From: an uncultured Bacilli bacterium
GTDB taxonomy: Bacteria > Bacillota_I > Bacilli_A > RFN20 > DUOF01
Reading direction: 5' to 3'
Length of the DNA stretch: 64,000 nucleotides
Assembly: GCA_934183255.1 (NCBI GenBank)
Contig: CAKPSD010000001.1
Location: 124,001 to 188,000 of the forward strand
Position 1 is the stretch's first letter. The number at the start of each line of letters is the position of its first letter. Of the stretch, positions 53,369-62,045 are shown in pieces. Under the pieces are notes generated by a model. That model was given only the letters and a program-made list of their open reading frames with translations, had not been told where the DNA came from and made no database searches. Made by a program: the position numbers and the translations under genes.

Positions 53369-54184
53369 TTATGCACCTTTTGTATATCCATCTAAACTAG
53401 TTGGAAAACTTGGTGTAGTTACATTATTACCATATTTATATTCTTGAGTTTGTTGTATATTATTATAATCATATAAGAAAAGTTCTCCTCCATCTACTTT
53501 TTTATTCATTGTTGTAGTAATTGAAGTAATTAAGTTTTCTTTTATAGTAACTGTAGTAAACTCTCTTTCCTTAAAATTATTTAAATAAATTGTAGTAACG
53601 TTATTTTTTCTTTCACCTGAAATTGTAACTTCTTCTTCATATATTTTAGAAAAATCATAAGCGATTGGTCCTAATTCAAGTGTTGAATATCTATCAGAAT
53701 ATGTTTTATTACCTTCATTTAGTGTATAGGATTTATCACCAATTTGAACATTATAAAATTCGTAATTTACATATTTTCCTTCTAATTTATTATTAGTAGA
53801 ATCTTGTAATTCATCAGGATCAAATAGTTTTGCCTTAGTGTATGCTTGGACCTTTCCATCTTCTTCAGTAATTTTTATTTGTTGTATTTCAAAAGTAACG
53901 CTTTCAAATAAAGACGTATCATCAAAATATTTTGCATTAACATCAACCTGAATCTTAGATTGTAATGCACTATTGGTTATGGCATTTGCTAGTATAATTC
54001 TAGACTCTTGCTCCTTAATTTCTGAAAGTTGTCTTTCTAGTATTGAACTAATTCTATCAGTTGCATTATCAATAACCTTTGTTACTTCTTCGCTATTTGC
54101 ATCTGATAAAGAACAGCCTGTTGTTGCTACTCCACATGTTGCACAAAGTGCTAAAACTGCTAAAATTTTTTTGCTTTTTTTCAT
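53369..54184 (-). CDS. Lipoprotein of unknown function
   Basis: 271 aa. A Lys-rich signal peptide ends in lipobox TTGC (Cys about residue 24). The mature part starts with an acidic, coiled-coil-like segment (DNATDRISSILERQLSEIKEQE), then beta-rich sequence with many Thr/Glu/Tyr residues, suggesting a LolA/YmcC-like or other lipid-binding shape (weak inference). It sits between murD and the sigma-like pair, with a terminator downstream, so it is transcribed apart from ftsW. A local link to the sigma-like genes is possible but not shown. Confidence 0.72.
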   Translation of the reverse strand: MKKSKKILAVLALCATCGVATTGCSLSDANSEEVTKVIDNATDRISSILERQLSEIKEQESRIILANAITNSALQSKIQVDVNAKYFDDTSLFESVTFEIQQIKITEEDGKVQAYTKAKLFDPDELQDSTNNKLEGKYVNYEFYNVQIGDKSYTLNEGNKTYSDRYSTLELGPIAYDFSKIYEEEVTISGERKNNVTTIYLNNFKEREFTTVTIKENLITSITTTMNKKVDGGELFLYDYNNIQQTQEYKYGNNVTTPSFPTSLDGYTKGA

Positions 54185-54252
54185 TTTTTTACTTCCCCTT
54201 TATATTTTTATTATACTAATTTAGAATTTTAAAGCAATAAAAAAACTTCATT

Positions 54253-55494
54253 TTAACATATTGTTAATATATATTTATTAAAAACTTCTCCTCTATCTTT
54301 ATAATTAATAAATAAATCAAAAGATGAACAACCACATGAAAATAGTATTACATCATTATCATTTACATTATTTAAAGCATCAATAATACATTCTTTTAAA
54401 CCATAATTTTTATAATCTACATTAAAACTTATTTCATTACTTAATTTACCAAAACATATTTTTCTTTTTAAATCATAATTCCTTAAAAAAGAAAAATCTC
54501 CTCCTTTATTAACTCCACCAAAAATTAAAATAATATTTTTATCTTTATACACATTTAGTGCACACTTTAAAGCCTCTACAGTAGTAGCCTTAGAATCATT
54601 TACTACTATGTAATTTTTATTAAGGGGTAATTCTTCTAAGTGATATTTTAAAGGATTGAAAGATCTAATTGTTTCATAATCTATTTTAAATCCTAAAATA
54701 TTTAAAATAGTTATCACTGCTTTTATATTAGATAAATTATGTTCTCCTTTTAAACTAAAATTAGTAGTTTTTAAACTAGTTTTACTATAATCTATTACTT
54801 TACTTTTTATATTATAATTAGATATATATTTTCTTATATTTTCATCTTCTAGATTAGTAATAAAGTAATTATTTTCGTTTTGTAAATTTAAAATATTAAA
54901 CTTACTAGAATAATAATAGTCTAATGAAGATACATTATCTAAATGATTAACTGATAAATTTAAAATACACGATATATCAAACTTTAATTCATGCATATCC
55001 TCTAATTGGAAATTAGATATTTCTATTATTATAATTGTATAGTTATTTATTTTATCTATTAATGAAATAAGAGGAGTACCTATATTGCCTGCTAGTATTA
55101 CATTATTTGTTTGTTTTTTTATACATTCATATAGTAAACTAACAGTCGTACTTTTTCCATTACTGCCTGTTACTCCTATATAATAACCTTTTTTATTAGA
55201 TAATAAGTATGCTAATTCTATCTCATTAATTATATTAATGTTATTATCTTTAAGATATTTTATATAAGGATTTAAAATACTTAAACCTGGACTTCTTATT
55301 ATATAAGTATATTTATTAAAATTAATAGAGTAAAAATTATCAAAAGTAATTACTTCATCAATTAAGGAATAATATTCTTTAATTTTATCTAGTTCTTCCT
55401 TATTTAAACAAATAGATACTTTTTTCTTTCTTTTTACTAATATTTCAAGACAGCACAATGCTGTTTTACCTGCTCCCAATATTAAACAATGCAT
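54253..55494 (-). CDS. murD: UDP-MurNAc-L-Ala D-Glu ligase
   Basis: Mur ligase adding D-glutamate. An N-terminal Rossmann domain opens MHCLILGAGKTALCCL. The central ATP site is GVTGSNGKSTTVSLLYE, followed by LEDMHELKFDISCILNL, and the C-terminal domain has VNDSKATTVEALKCAL with FGGVNKGGDF. The 413-aa length is slightly short but complete. ATG lies one base after the mraY stop, behind GAGGTGATATAAG. Confidence 0.95.
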   Translation of the reverse strand: MHCLILGAGKTALCCLEILVKRKKKVSICLNKEELDKIKEYYSLIDEVITFDNFYSINFNKYTYIIRSPGLSILNPYIKYLKDNNINIINEIELAYLLSNKKGYYIGVTGSNGKSTTVSLLYECIKKQTNNVILAGNIGTPLISLIDKINNYTIIIIEISNFQLEDMHELKFDISCILNLSVNHLDNVSSLDYYYSSKFNILNLQNENNYFITNLEDENIRKYISNYNIKSKVIDYSKTSLKTTNFSLKGEHNLSNIKAVITILNILGFKIDYETIRSFNPLKYHLEELPLNKNYIVVNDSKATTVEALKCALNVYKDKNIILIFGGVNKGGDFSFLRNYDLKRKICFGKLSNEISFNVDYKNYGLKECIIDALNNVNDNDVILFSCGCSSFDLFINYKDRGEVFNKYILTIC

Positions 55495-55495
55495 C

Positions 55496-56479
55496 TTATA
55501 TCACCTCTATTATAATTGCTAGTAAAGAAGCAAAACAGCCTATTAAATAAAACATCATTACTACTTTCCACTCTGCCCATCCTTTTTTCTCAAAATGATG
55601 ATGTAAAGGAGCCATTAAAAAGATTCTTTTATGTGTTAACTTATAGTAACAAACTTGTAAAATTACACTAAAAGCTTCAAGTACAAATAAAATACCCGCT
55701 ACTGCTAAAATAATCTCACTATGTAATACTATTGAACTTACTCCAAGTAATGCTCCAAGTGCTAAAGATCCACAATCACCCATAAAGATTTTTGCTGGAT
55801 GAAAATTAAAAAATAAAAAGCCTATTAATGAACCTACTACTGAAACTAATAATATTGTTAATTCATAATTTCCATGTAAAATACTTATTAATATAAATGG
55901 AGTTAAACAAATCATTACAAGTCCACTTGCAAGTCCATCTAATCCATCACTTAAATTAATTGCATTAGAGCTACCTATAATAATAATTAAAATGAAAGGA
56001 ATAAATAAATAAGTTGTGTTTATAATGCCATTAACTACAGGCACTACTATTCTATTTAGTGAATAGCCACCATCTTTTAAAATTAAAATAACATACAAAC
56101 TAACTACTATCTCTAGCATAATTCTAATACCTGCTTTTAATCCATCATATGTTTTAATTTTTACTTTTAAATAATCATCTATAAATCCTATTAAAAAGAA
56201 ACAAACAAATCCTAATATTACTGCTTTAATATCTGTGCTTAAAGAATTACCTATATTAATAGCAAAAAAAGTTAATAATGAAGATAAAACAATTGCTATT
56301 CCTCCCATTGTAGGAGTACCTTTTTTATCTATATGACTTTGTAAGTATTCTCTTTCTATTTGAGTATCATTTCTTTTTAAACTTATTTTAATAATTTTTT
56401 TAGTAATAAAAATAGTTAAAGTAAAACTTAGTAATAGAGAAATTATTAATTTAAGGAATAATATTACATTTGTAGCCAT
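55496..56479 (-). CDS. mraY: Phospho-MurNAc-pentapeptide translocase
   Basis: Ten-helix membrane enzyme making lipid I. Motifs: KKGTPTMGGIAIV, FIDDYLKV, SNAINLSDGLDGLASG, FHPAKIFMGDCGSLALG and MAPLHHHFEKKGW. The 327-aa length is normal. It overlaps the murE 3' end by 16 bp. Confidence 0.97.
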   Translation of the reverse strand: MATNVILFLKLIISLLLSFTLTIFITKKIIKISLKRNDTQIEREYLQSHIDKKGTPTMGGIAIVLSSLLTFFAINIGNSLSTDIKAVILGFVCFFLIGFIDDYLKVKIKTYDGLKAGIRIMLEIVVSLYVILILKDGGYSLNRIVVPVVNGIINTTYLFIPFILIIIIGSSNAINLSDGLDGLASGLVMICLTPFILISILHGNYELTILLVSVVGSLIGFLFFNFHPAKIFMGDCGSLALGALLGVSSIVLHSEIILAVAGILFVLEAFSVILQVCYYKLTHKRIFLMAPLHHHFEKKGWAEWKVVMMFYLIGCFASLLAIIIEVI

Positions 56480-57879
56480 TTATAAATTAATTTTTTATCA
56501 CTGCAGACAATATGCTCATCACCAATTATTTGATATTCTTCATGACCTTTTCCTAAAACCATTAAAATATCACCACATTCTATTTCTGCTAATGCCTTTC
56601 TTAAAGCTATTTCTCTATTCTCTTCTATTACTATTTTTTTCTCATTTTTACATCCTTTTAAAATATCATTAATTATTTCAAGTGGAGGTTCAAAACGTGG
56701 ATTATCACTAGTAATGTACACTACATCGGCATAACTAGTAGCTATTTCTCCCATTATAGGTCTTTTACTTTTATCTCTATTTCCCCCGCATCCAAATAAA
56801 ACTATTAATCTATTAGTAACTAGTGGTTTTATTTCCACTAACACTTTTTCCATTGCATCTGGAGTATGTGCATAATCTAAAATAACGCAATAATTATCAT
56901 CATATACTTTCTCTAACCTACCACTTATTGTTTCTATTAGTTTAATATTTTCTATTATCTTTTCTTCATTAAAACCTAATTCTTTAGCACACAAAAACGC
57001 TGCACTTAAGTTATATACATTAACTACACCTAATAAGCTAGATTTAATATTTGTGTATTCTCCTATATCAAAACTAATTCCATCTAACCCTCTAGATATA
57101 TTACTAATTCTATTCTCATTCTTTTCTAATCCATAATGAATAAGCTTAGCTTTACAATACTTTTCCATTTCAAAATGATATTTATCATCATAATTAATAA
57201 TTGCAAACTTATCTTCTTTTAAACTATTAAATAGTTTTTGTTTTGCAAGTAAATAATTAGCCATTGTTATATGATAATCTAAATGTTCATGGGTTAAATT
57301 TGTATATATAGCGCCATCAAAATCTATATACTCTACTCTATTAAAAGATAAAGAATGACTTGATACTTCCATAATTACATATTTTGTTTTTCTTTTTACT
57401 GCTTTATAAAATTCTTCAGCTAATATATCTACATCTGGAGTTGTATTATCTATATATCTATTATATTTACCATCTATTACTCCAAGTGTACCTATATACA
57501 TTGTTTTTGCATTTAACTTGTTTAGTAAGTCATACAAAATATAAGCAATACTTGTTTTTCCATTAGTACCTGTTATACCTATAATCTTTAGTTTATTTTG
57601 AGGATATCCATAAAAATAATAAAATAATTTTGCTTTTATTTCTTTAATATTTTTTATTTTTAATACTTTGTTTCCACTAATAGAATCCGATATTACATAA
57701 CTAGCTTTATTTTTTAATACTTCATCTATATACTCATTACCATCATGAACATAACCTTTTATTGCAATAAACAAATAATCTTTTTTTACTTCTTTACTAT
57801 TACAAGTTATCCCTTTTATTTCTACATTATCATCAATAAAATCGATATTCACTATTTTGAGTAGTTCTTTTAATTTCAT
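56464..57879 (-). CDS. murE: UDP-MurNAc-tripeptide synthetase, DAP type
   Basis: Adds the third stem residue. The ATP site is GITGTNGKTSIAYIL. TTPDVD and MEVSSHSL flank the uridine-muramyl site. FGCGGNRDKSKRPIMG and SDNPRFEPP follow. DNPR is the motif of meso-diaminopimelate-adding MurE; Lys-adding enzymes differ here. The 471-aa length is normal. AAGGAGGTAAGAG precedes the ATG. It is the first gene of this dcw segment. Confidence 0.95.
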   Translation of the reverse strand: MKLKELLKIVNIDFIDDNVEIKGITCNSKEVKKDYLFIAIKGYVHDGNEYIDEVLKNKASYVISDSISGNKVLKIKNIKEIKAKLFYYFYGYPQNKLKIIGITGTNGKTSIAYILYDLLNKLNAKTMYIGTLGVIDGKYNRYIDNTTPDVDILAEEFYKAVKRKTKYVIMEVSSHSLSFNRVEYIDFDGAIYTNLTHEHLDYHITMANYLLAKQKLFNSLKEDKFAIINYDDKYHFEMEKYCKAKLIHYGLEKNENRISNISRGLDGISFDIGEYTNIKSSLLGVVNVYNLSAAFLCAKELGFNEEKIIENIKLIETISGRLEKVYDDNYCVILDYAHTPDAMEKVLVEIKPLVTNRLIVLFGCGGNRDKSKRPIMGEIATSYADVVYITSDNPRFEPPLEIINDILKGCKNEKKIVIEENREIALRKALAEIECGDILMVLGKGHEEYQIIGDEHIVCSDKKLIYKWLQM

Positions 57880-57929
57880 TCTCTTACCTCCTTATTAAAA
57901 TTTATTAGGAAGTAAGTTTTTTTATAACA

Positions 57930-57949
57930 AAAAAGAGCCGTTTGGCTCA
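57930..57949 (-). terminator. Terminator after the NrdD-like gene
   Basis: GAGCC, short loop, GGCTC, then TTTTTT on the minus strand. It separates the small gene from the murE unit. Confidence 0.85.
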
Positions 57950-57952
57950 ATT

Positions 57953-58228
57953 TTATTTGTCATCTAAACTATGAATAACTCTATGTTCTACTTCTGCTCT
58001 TTTAGCATCATTAAATCTATCTAATGTTCCTACTAAGTATCCTGTAATTCTTCTAATTCTTTCAAAAGGAATATGTTCAAATTCAAATGTAAATGACTCA
58101 TAATCTTTAGCTAATTCCTTTTTTAATCCAAGTAGTAACTCTTCTAATTCTTCTTTATTCAATTCTTTTAAAATCTTTTTAAAGTCTTCTTCACTAGTTT
58201 TCACAATATCAATCTTATTTTCACTCAT
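57953..58228 (-). CDS. Small protein resembling the NrdD C-terminal region
   Basis: 91 aa. An acidic helical N-terminus is followed by RITGYLVGTLDRFNDAKRAE and a final EHRVIH. This resembles the end of anaerobic ribonucleoside-triphosphate reductase, where a (R)VxGYL...(W/F)NxxKxxE motif surrounds the glycyl-radical loop. The catalytic body and the radical glycine segment are absent. Similar short proteins occur in Firmicutes and are often labelled NrdD-like; their role is unknown. AGGGGGAATATTTT precedes the ATG. Confidence 0.6.
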   Translation of the reverse strand: MSENKIDIVKTSEEDFKKILKELNKEELEELLLGLKKELAKDYESFTFEFEHIPFERIRRITGYLVGTLDRFNDAKRAEVEHRVIHSLDDK

Positions 58229-58284
58229 AAAATATTCCCCCTATTATTGTATACCTTAATTATATAATTATTTTTAAGTGAGTA

Positions 58285-58315
58285 AATAAAAAATTCACAT
58301 ATTTAATGTGAATTT
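58285..58315 (-). terminator. Terminator after the CpaE-like gene and microprotein
   Basis: AAATTCACAT (58291-58300), five-base loop, ATGTGAATTT (58306-58315); on the minus strand it is followed by TTTTTATTT. Confidence 0.85.
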
Positions 58316-58401
58316 AATATTAATATTACATACAATAAAGCACATATTAGACAAACTAATATTGCTATTATACTAATAGTACTTAGATTATTTCTTTTCA
58401 A
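58303..58401 (-). CDS. Putative 32-aa membrane microprotein
   Basis: TTG at 58401 (inside the last codons of the CpaE-like gene, different frame) with GGTGG eight bases upstream opens a 32-codon frame. It has a short basic N-terminus (MKRNNLS) and one long hydrophobic helix (about residues 8-29), and ends NSH. The 14-bp overlap suggests translational coupling. The stop lies in the loop of the terminator. The composition is as expected for a real single-pass microprotein; the TTG start is the weak point. Confidence 0.5.
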   Translation of the reverse strand: MKRNNLSTISIIAILVCLICALLYVILILNSH

Positions 58402-59554
58402 TCTTAGTTCCACCTACAATACAATTGTAACGAACTTTACTCATTAATTCTCTAATAGCATCACTTATTGCTTCTCTTGGATAAGAATAAATGAATGGTA
58501 CACCCATATTAATTGCATTACCTGTAATTGTATTAGTATGAGGAATTGCTGAAATAATATCTACTCCAAGCATTCTTCTTACTGCATCATCTTCAACTAC
58601 AAACTTAGGTGAATCATGTTTATTAAGAACTAATTTAATTTTATCATCTACTTTTAATTTAGCTAATATATCTATTGCTAACTTAGTATTTTTAATTGAA
58701 CCTAAATCTTTAGTAGTTACTAATACTATTTGATGAGATAATTGGAATAACTCTAAACATATATCATTAATAATTGATGGAGTATCAAATACTACTACAT
58801 CAAAATAAACTGATAAGTTTTTAATTAATTTAGCAACCATTGATCTAGTGATATAATCTGCTTGTTCTGGTAAAACTGGTGCAGGTAAAACAAATAAGTT
58901 AGGATTTACATGTTCTATAAATAAATTCATATTAGGATTAAATTCAGGATTGCTTACTACTAAATCGTATACAGTAAATGTAGGCTTAATATTAGTAAAC
59001 ATACCAACATCACCAAATTGTAAACTTAAATCAACTAAACATGTTTTTAATCCAAATTCAGCAAAACTAGAAGCTAAGTTAGTTGCTATAGTAGTTTTTC
59101 CAACTCCTCCACTAGCTCCCATAACTGTAACAACATTTATATCTTTATATTTTATTTCGCTATCATCAATATGAACATATTGATCACTAATATATGTTTC
59201 TACTAAACGTTTAGATTGATCAATATTATCGATTATAACTTTAGCATCATTAGGCTTAATCATAGCGTTTACACCTATTCTATTTAAGTGTTTAGTATTA
59301 ACATTAGCACCATTTTCTACAATATTAATAGCGCATGTAGGAAACTTACCCTTTAATACCCTAGCTTTTTCATAACAATCATTATTATTGTCATAATCAT
59401 ATAAATAAACAATGTTTTTATCTTCTGTATTTATCTTTAAAATTAAATCAGAAAATCCATTATAAATTATTACTTCGCAATCATCATTGTCGCCTATTTT
59501 TTTCCATATTTTTTCTTTATTTACAAATCCCTTATCAATAAATACTTTAAACAT
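58388..59554 (-). CDS. CpaE/TadZ-like MinD-family ATPase
   Basis: 388 aa. Residues 1-125 look like a degenerate receiver domain, as in CpaE/TadZ. The deviant Walker A is MGASGGVGKTTIATNLA, then VDLSLQFGDVGMF, then DTPSIINDI. Family members position Flp/Tad pilus machinery or other polar complexes. No other tad gene is present in the window, so its partner is unknown. It starts 13 bp after the DUF1622 gene behind AAGGAGGTAAATGT, so the two share a transcript. Confidence 0.85.
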   Translation of the reverse strand: MFKVFIDKGFVNKEKIWKKIGDNDDCEVIIYNGFSDLILKINTEDKNIVYLYDYDNNNDCYEKARVLKGKFPTCAINIVENGANVNTKHLNRIGVNAMIKPNDAKVIIDNIDQSKRLVETYISDQYVHIDDSEIKYKDINVVTVMGASGGVGKTTIATNLASSFAEFGLKTCLVDLSLQFGDVGMFTNIKPTFTVYDLVVSNPEFNPNMNLFIEHVNPNLFVLPAPVLPEQADYITRSMVAKLIKNLSVYFDVVVFDTPSIINDICLELFQLSHQIVLVTTKDLGSIKNTKLAIDILAKLKVDDKIKLVLNKHDSPKFVVEDDAVRRMLGVDIISAIPHTNTITGNAINMGVPFIYSYPREAISDAIRELMSKVRYNCIVGGTKIEKK

Positions 59555-59566
59555 ACATTTACCTCC

Positions 59567-59962
59567 TTATAATGGTTTAACATTATTTTTTTTGCTGTTT
59601 TTCTTTTCATCCAAATCTTCTTTTTTCTCTTCATAAGATAGTTCAAAATATATTAATAAACTAATTGCAGCTCTTAAAATAATTATTGCACCTAAAACTA
59701 TTATTTCCGAAAAATCTCTTCTATTCATGGTAACTGTTCTAAGTATTTCTGCTGCTAACATAAATTCTAAACCTAATGCAAGGTAATTTGCAAGTATTAA
59801 TTTTATTGAAGAACCATTTTCTTTATCTTTTTTGTCTTTGTTAAATAGCCCTATTATTAATTTAATAGCGGAATAAAAAGTTCCAAAAGCTATAATACCT
59901 ATTCCTATTATTTCTATTACCCATATAACATAATACAAAATTTCATTAATTATTGCTTCCAT
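59567..59962 (-). CDS. DUF1622 membrane protein
   Basis: 131 aa with three membrane helices (about 10-32, 50-72 and 85-107). LANYLALGLEFMLAAEILRT matches the DUF1622 core. ATG at 59962 is chosen because GGGTGG precedes it at the right distance. The C-terminus is Lys/Glu-rich. The function of the family is unknown. Confidence 0.8.
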   Translation of the reverse strand: MEAIINEILYYVIWVIEIIGIGIIAFGTFYSAIKLIIGLFNKDKKDKENGSSIKLILANYLALGLEFMLAAEILRTVTMNRRDFSEIIVLGAIIILRAAISLLIYFELSYEEKKEDLDEKKNSKKNNVKPL

Positions 59963-60030
59963 TACAAGTCCACCCATCCTTATATATAATAATTTATCAA
60001 ATTAACTAACAAAAATCAATTTATTACCCT

Positions 60031-61644
60031 TTAAATCCTCTTAGTATTAATATTTGATACAACTATACTATTATTTTTACCTTCAATAAGTATTTTATCA
60101 TTACCATTAAGAATTTGTTCCATAATTTCAGAACCAATTAAATCATTAACTACATTTTTTAAACTTCTAACGCCGTCTTTTTCATAATTACATTCTTTTA
60201 ATATAATTTTAGAAATTTCATCACTATTTCTTATTTCAATTTTAGGTGTAACTTTGCCAAACTTTTTACTTTCAAATTTTTTAACCATTTTTAAAATAAG
60301 ATTATTAGTAATATTCATCGCATCTTTATACTCTATTTTATTAAAATGAACTAAATTATTAAAACGATTCATAATAGGAGCAGTGAACAATTTTCTAAGT
60401 TCTTCTTTTATATTTGTTTCTTGTTCTTTTTTTTCATCTGCTTCATCCCATGTTCCAAAACCAATTTTTGTATTTTTCTTATGTTCTAGTTTTTCACTAG
60501 CATTAGTAGTTGCTACAAAAACATATCCAGATAAATCATATGTATTGCCTAAAGCATCTTTAAATTTTCCTTCATCTAACATACTCATAAAAATTTCTCT
60601 TACTTCTTTTGGTGCTTTTTCAAATTCATCAAGCACTATTACACCATCTTTATTTTTAGTTAAAAATCTAGTAAAATCCGTTCCTTTTTCGCTATCTTTA
60701 TAACTTTCAGGAAATCCCTTTATAGCATTTGCTGCTACATTAGAATCTTTATATCCATTCATATCTAATATTAATAATTTGTTTTCATCATTATAAATGA
60801 AATCTGCCATTAATTTAGCAGCTTCTGTTTTACCAGTACCAGTTGGACCATAAAACATAAATGTAGCTAATGGCCCTCTATTAATAGCCTTTTCTTCTTC
60901 ATTTAAATTTTCTGCATTGTAAAACAAAATATTTCTCTTTAACACTTTTTTAATAGTTTCAAGTGCTTCATCTTGACCATAAATATCTTCAAAACATTTA
61001 TCAAACTTTGTAAAATCTGCATTTATTTTATTACTACCTTTCTTTTTTCTTACAATAGATGATTTAGTACCACTACCACCTATATATCTATTAAATTCAA
61101 AATCATTTACTGCACAGGTTTGTTTAATGTAGCCATCAGCAACATCATATGATTGACTATCTAATCCTGCCCAAATTATATCTTCAAACAAGTTATCCAT
61201 TTTAGATATATATTTAGGGTTTTTCAAACACATTTCCCATATTTGTTCATTTGTATATTTAACATTATCCCTATCTGGGAAACTCTCTAAAGCATATGTT
61301 TTCATAAATGGGATATATTTTTTTAAAATCATTTCTTCTAATACATCTAAATCGTTTTTAAATCTTTCTTCTATCATAAATAAAGAATTTTCATCAATAT
61401 CATCATTAGGATAATACATTTCAAGTAAATTCACAAAATCATAGTAAACTTCATCTGCATATTCTTTACTTTCTAAATCATTTTTAATTATTTGAAGCAT
61501 TTCATCATTTGTTTTTGAATCATCAAAAGACGCAAATTCAAATTCCCCTGGATACAAAAAATCTTTTATCATCTTTATAATGTTATTAACTTTCTTATAA
61601 CAATGAATATAGTCATCACAATATTTTTCATAAATTTTATCCAT
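60031..61644 (-). CDS. Clp-like AAA+ ATPase with unique N-terminal domain
   Basis: 537 aa. Residues 1-220 are helical, acidic and unfamiliar. From about 225 a single AAA_2 (ClpA/ClpB D2-type) domain follows. DIYGQDEALETIKKVLKR leads in. Walker A is FYGPTGTGKTEAAK, with Walker B IVLDEFEKAPKEV. FVATTNASE and a C-terminal D2-small domain with GVRSLKNVVNDLIG complete the unit. Only one AAA ring is present, as in ClpX or stand-alone D2 proteins, but there is no zinc finger. No ClpP-docking loop is evident. It may be a specialised unfoldase. ATG at 61644 follows GAGGTGG. Confidence 0.78.
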   Translation of the reverse strand: MDKIYEKYCDDYIHCYKKVNNIIKMIKDFLYPGEFEFASFDDSKTNDEMLQIIKNDLESKEYADEVYYDFVNLLEMYYPNDDIDENSLFMIEERFKNDLDVLEEMILKKYIPFMKTYALESFPDRDNVKYTNEQIWEMCLKNPKYISKMDNLFEDIIWAGLDSQSYDVADGYIKQTCAVNDFEFNRYIGGSGTKSSIVRKKKGSNKINADFTKFDKCFEDIYGQDEALETIKKVLKRNILFYNAENLNEEEKAINRGPLATFMFYGPTGTGKTEAAKLMADFIYNDENKLLILDMNGYKDSNVAANAIKGFPESYKDSEKGTDFTRFLTKNKDGVIVLDEFEKAPKEVREIFMSMLDEGKFKDALGNTYDLSGYVFVATTNASEKLEHKKNTKIGFGTWDEADEKKEQETNIKEELRKLFTAPIMNRFNNLVHFNKIEYKDAMNITNNLILKMVKKFESKKFGKVTPKIEIRNSDEISKIILKECNYEKDGVRSLKNVVNDLIGSEIMEQILNGNDKILIEGKNNSIVVSNINTKRI

Positions 61645-61715
61645 TATAAACCACCTCAAACACAACTATATTATATTTGGTTTACTCTTTTATGTCTAGA
61701 AAAACTTTTTTAACA

Positions 61716-61742
61716 AAAAAATAGATATTTCTATCTATTTCC
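61716..61742 (-). terminator. Terminator after the LysM gene
   Basis: AAATAGATA (61719-61727) and TATCTATTT (61732-61740) pair; the T run on the minus strand follows. The stem includes the LysM stop codon. Confidence 0.85.
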
Positions 61743-62004
61743 TTGGTATTATAATTATATTTTTACAATGTGGACATATATATTTTTCTTCTTGCTCATC
61801 ATCCTTTTTATCATTCGTATATATTGAAGATATATCATCTAATATTTTATTGTCTTCTTTAACAACTATTCTAAGTTTTTCACCAGCTATTAAACTTCTT
61901 GAATTAATGGTAGGATTTAACTTTTCTAACGTATCCTTTTCCATCCCATACATTTTACATATTTTATTAATATCTTCACCTAATTGAACAATATGGTATT
62001 TCAT
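61735..62004 (-). CDS. LysM domain protein with C-terminal CxxC
   Basis: 89 aa. Residues 1-48 are one LysM domain (YHIVQLGEDINKICKMYGM, LNPTIN, AGEKLRIV). An acidic linker leads to YICPHCKNIIIIPRK, half of a zinc ribbon. There is no signal peptide, so LysM would act in the cytoplasm, as in spore-coat proteins such as SafA or SpoVID that work in the mother cell. AGGAGGTAAACT precedes the ATG. A weak sigma-E-like promoter (GAATAAT at 62045-62051, 13 bp, CATATACT at 62024-62031, minus strand) lies just upstream, but its start point would fall within the ribosome-binding site. Confidence 0.72.
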   Translation of the reverse strand: MKYHIVQLGEDINKICKMYGMEKDTLEKLNPTINSRSLIAGEKLRIVVKEDNKILDDISSIYTNDKKDDEQEEKYICPHCKNIIIIPRK

Positions 62005-62045
62005 ATAGTTTACCTCCTAGTAAAGTATATGAAATAAGCAATTAA

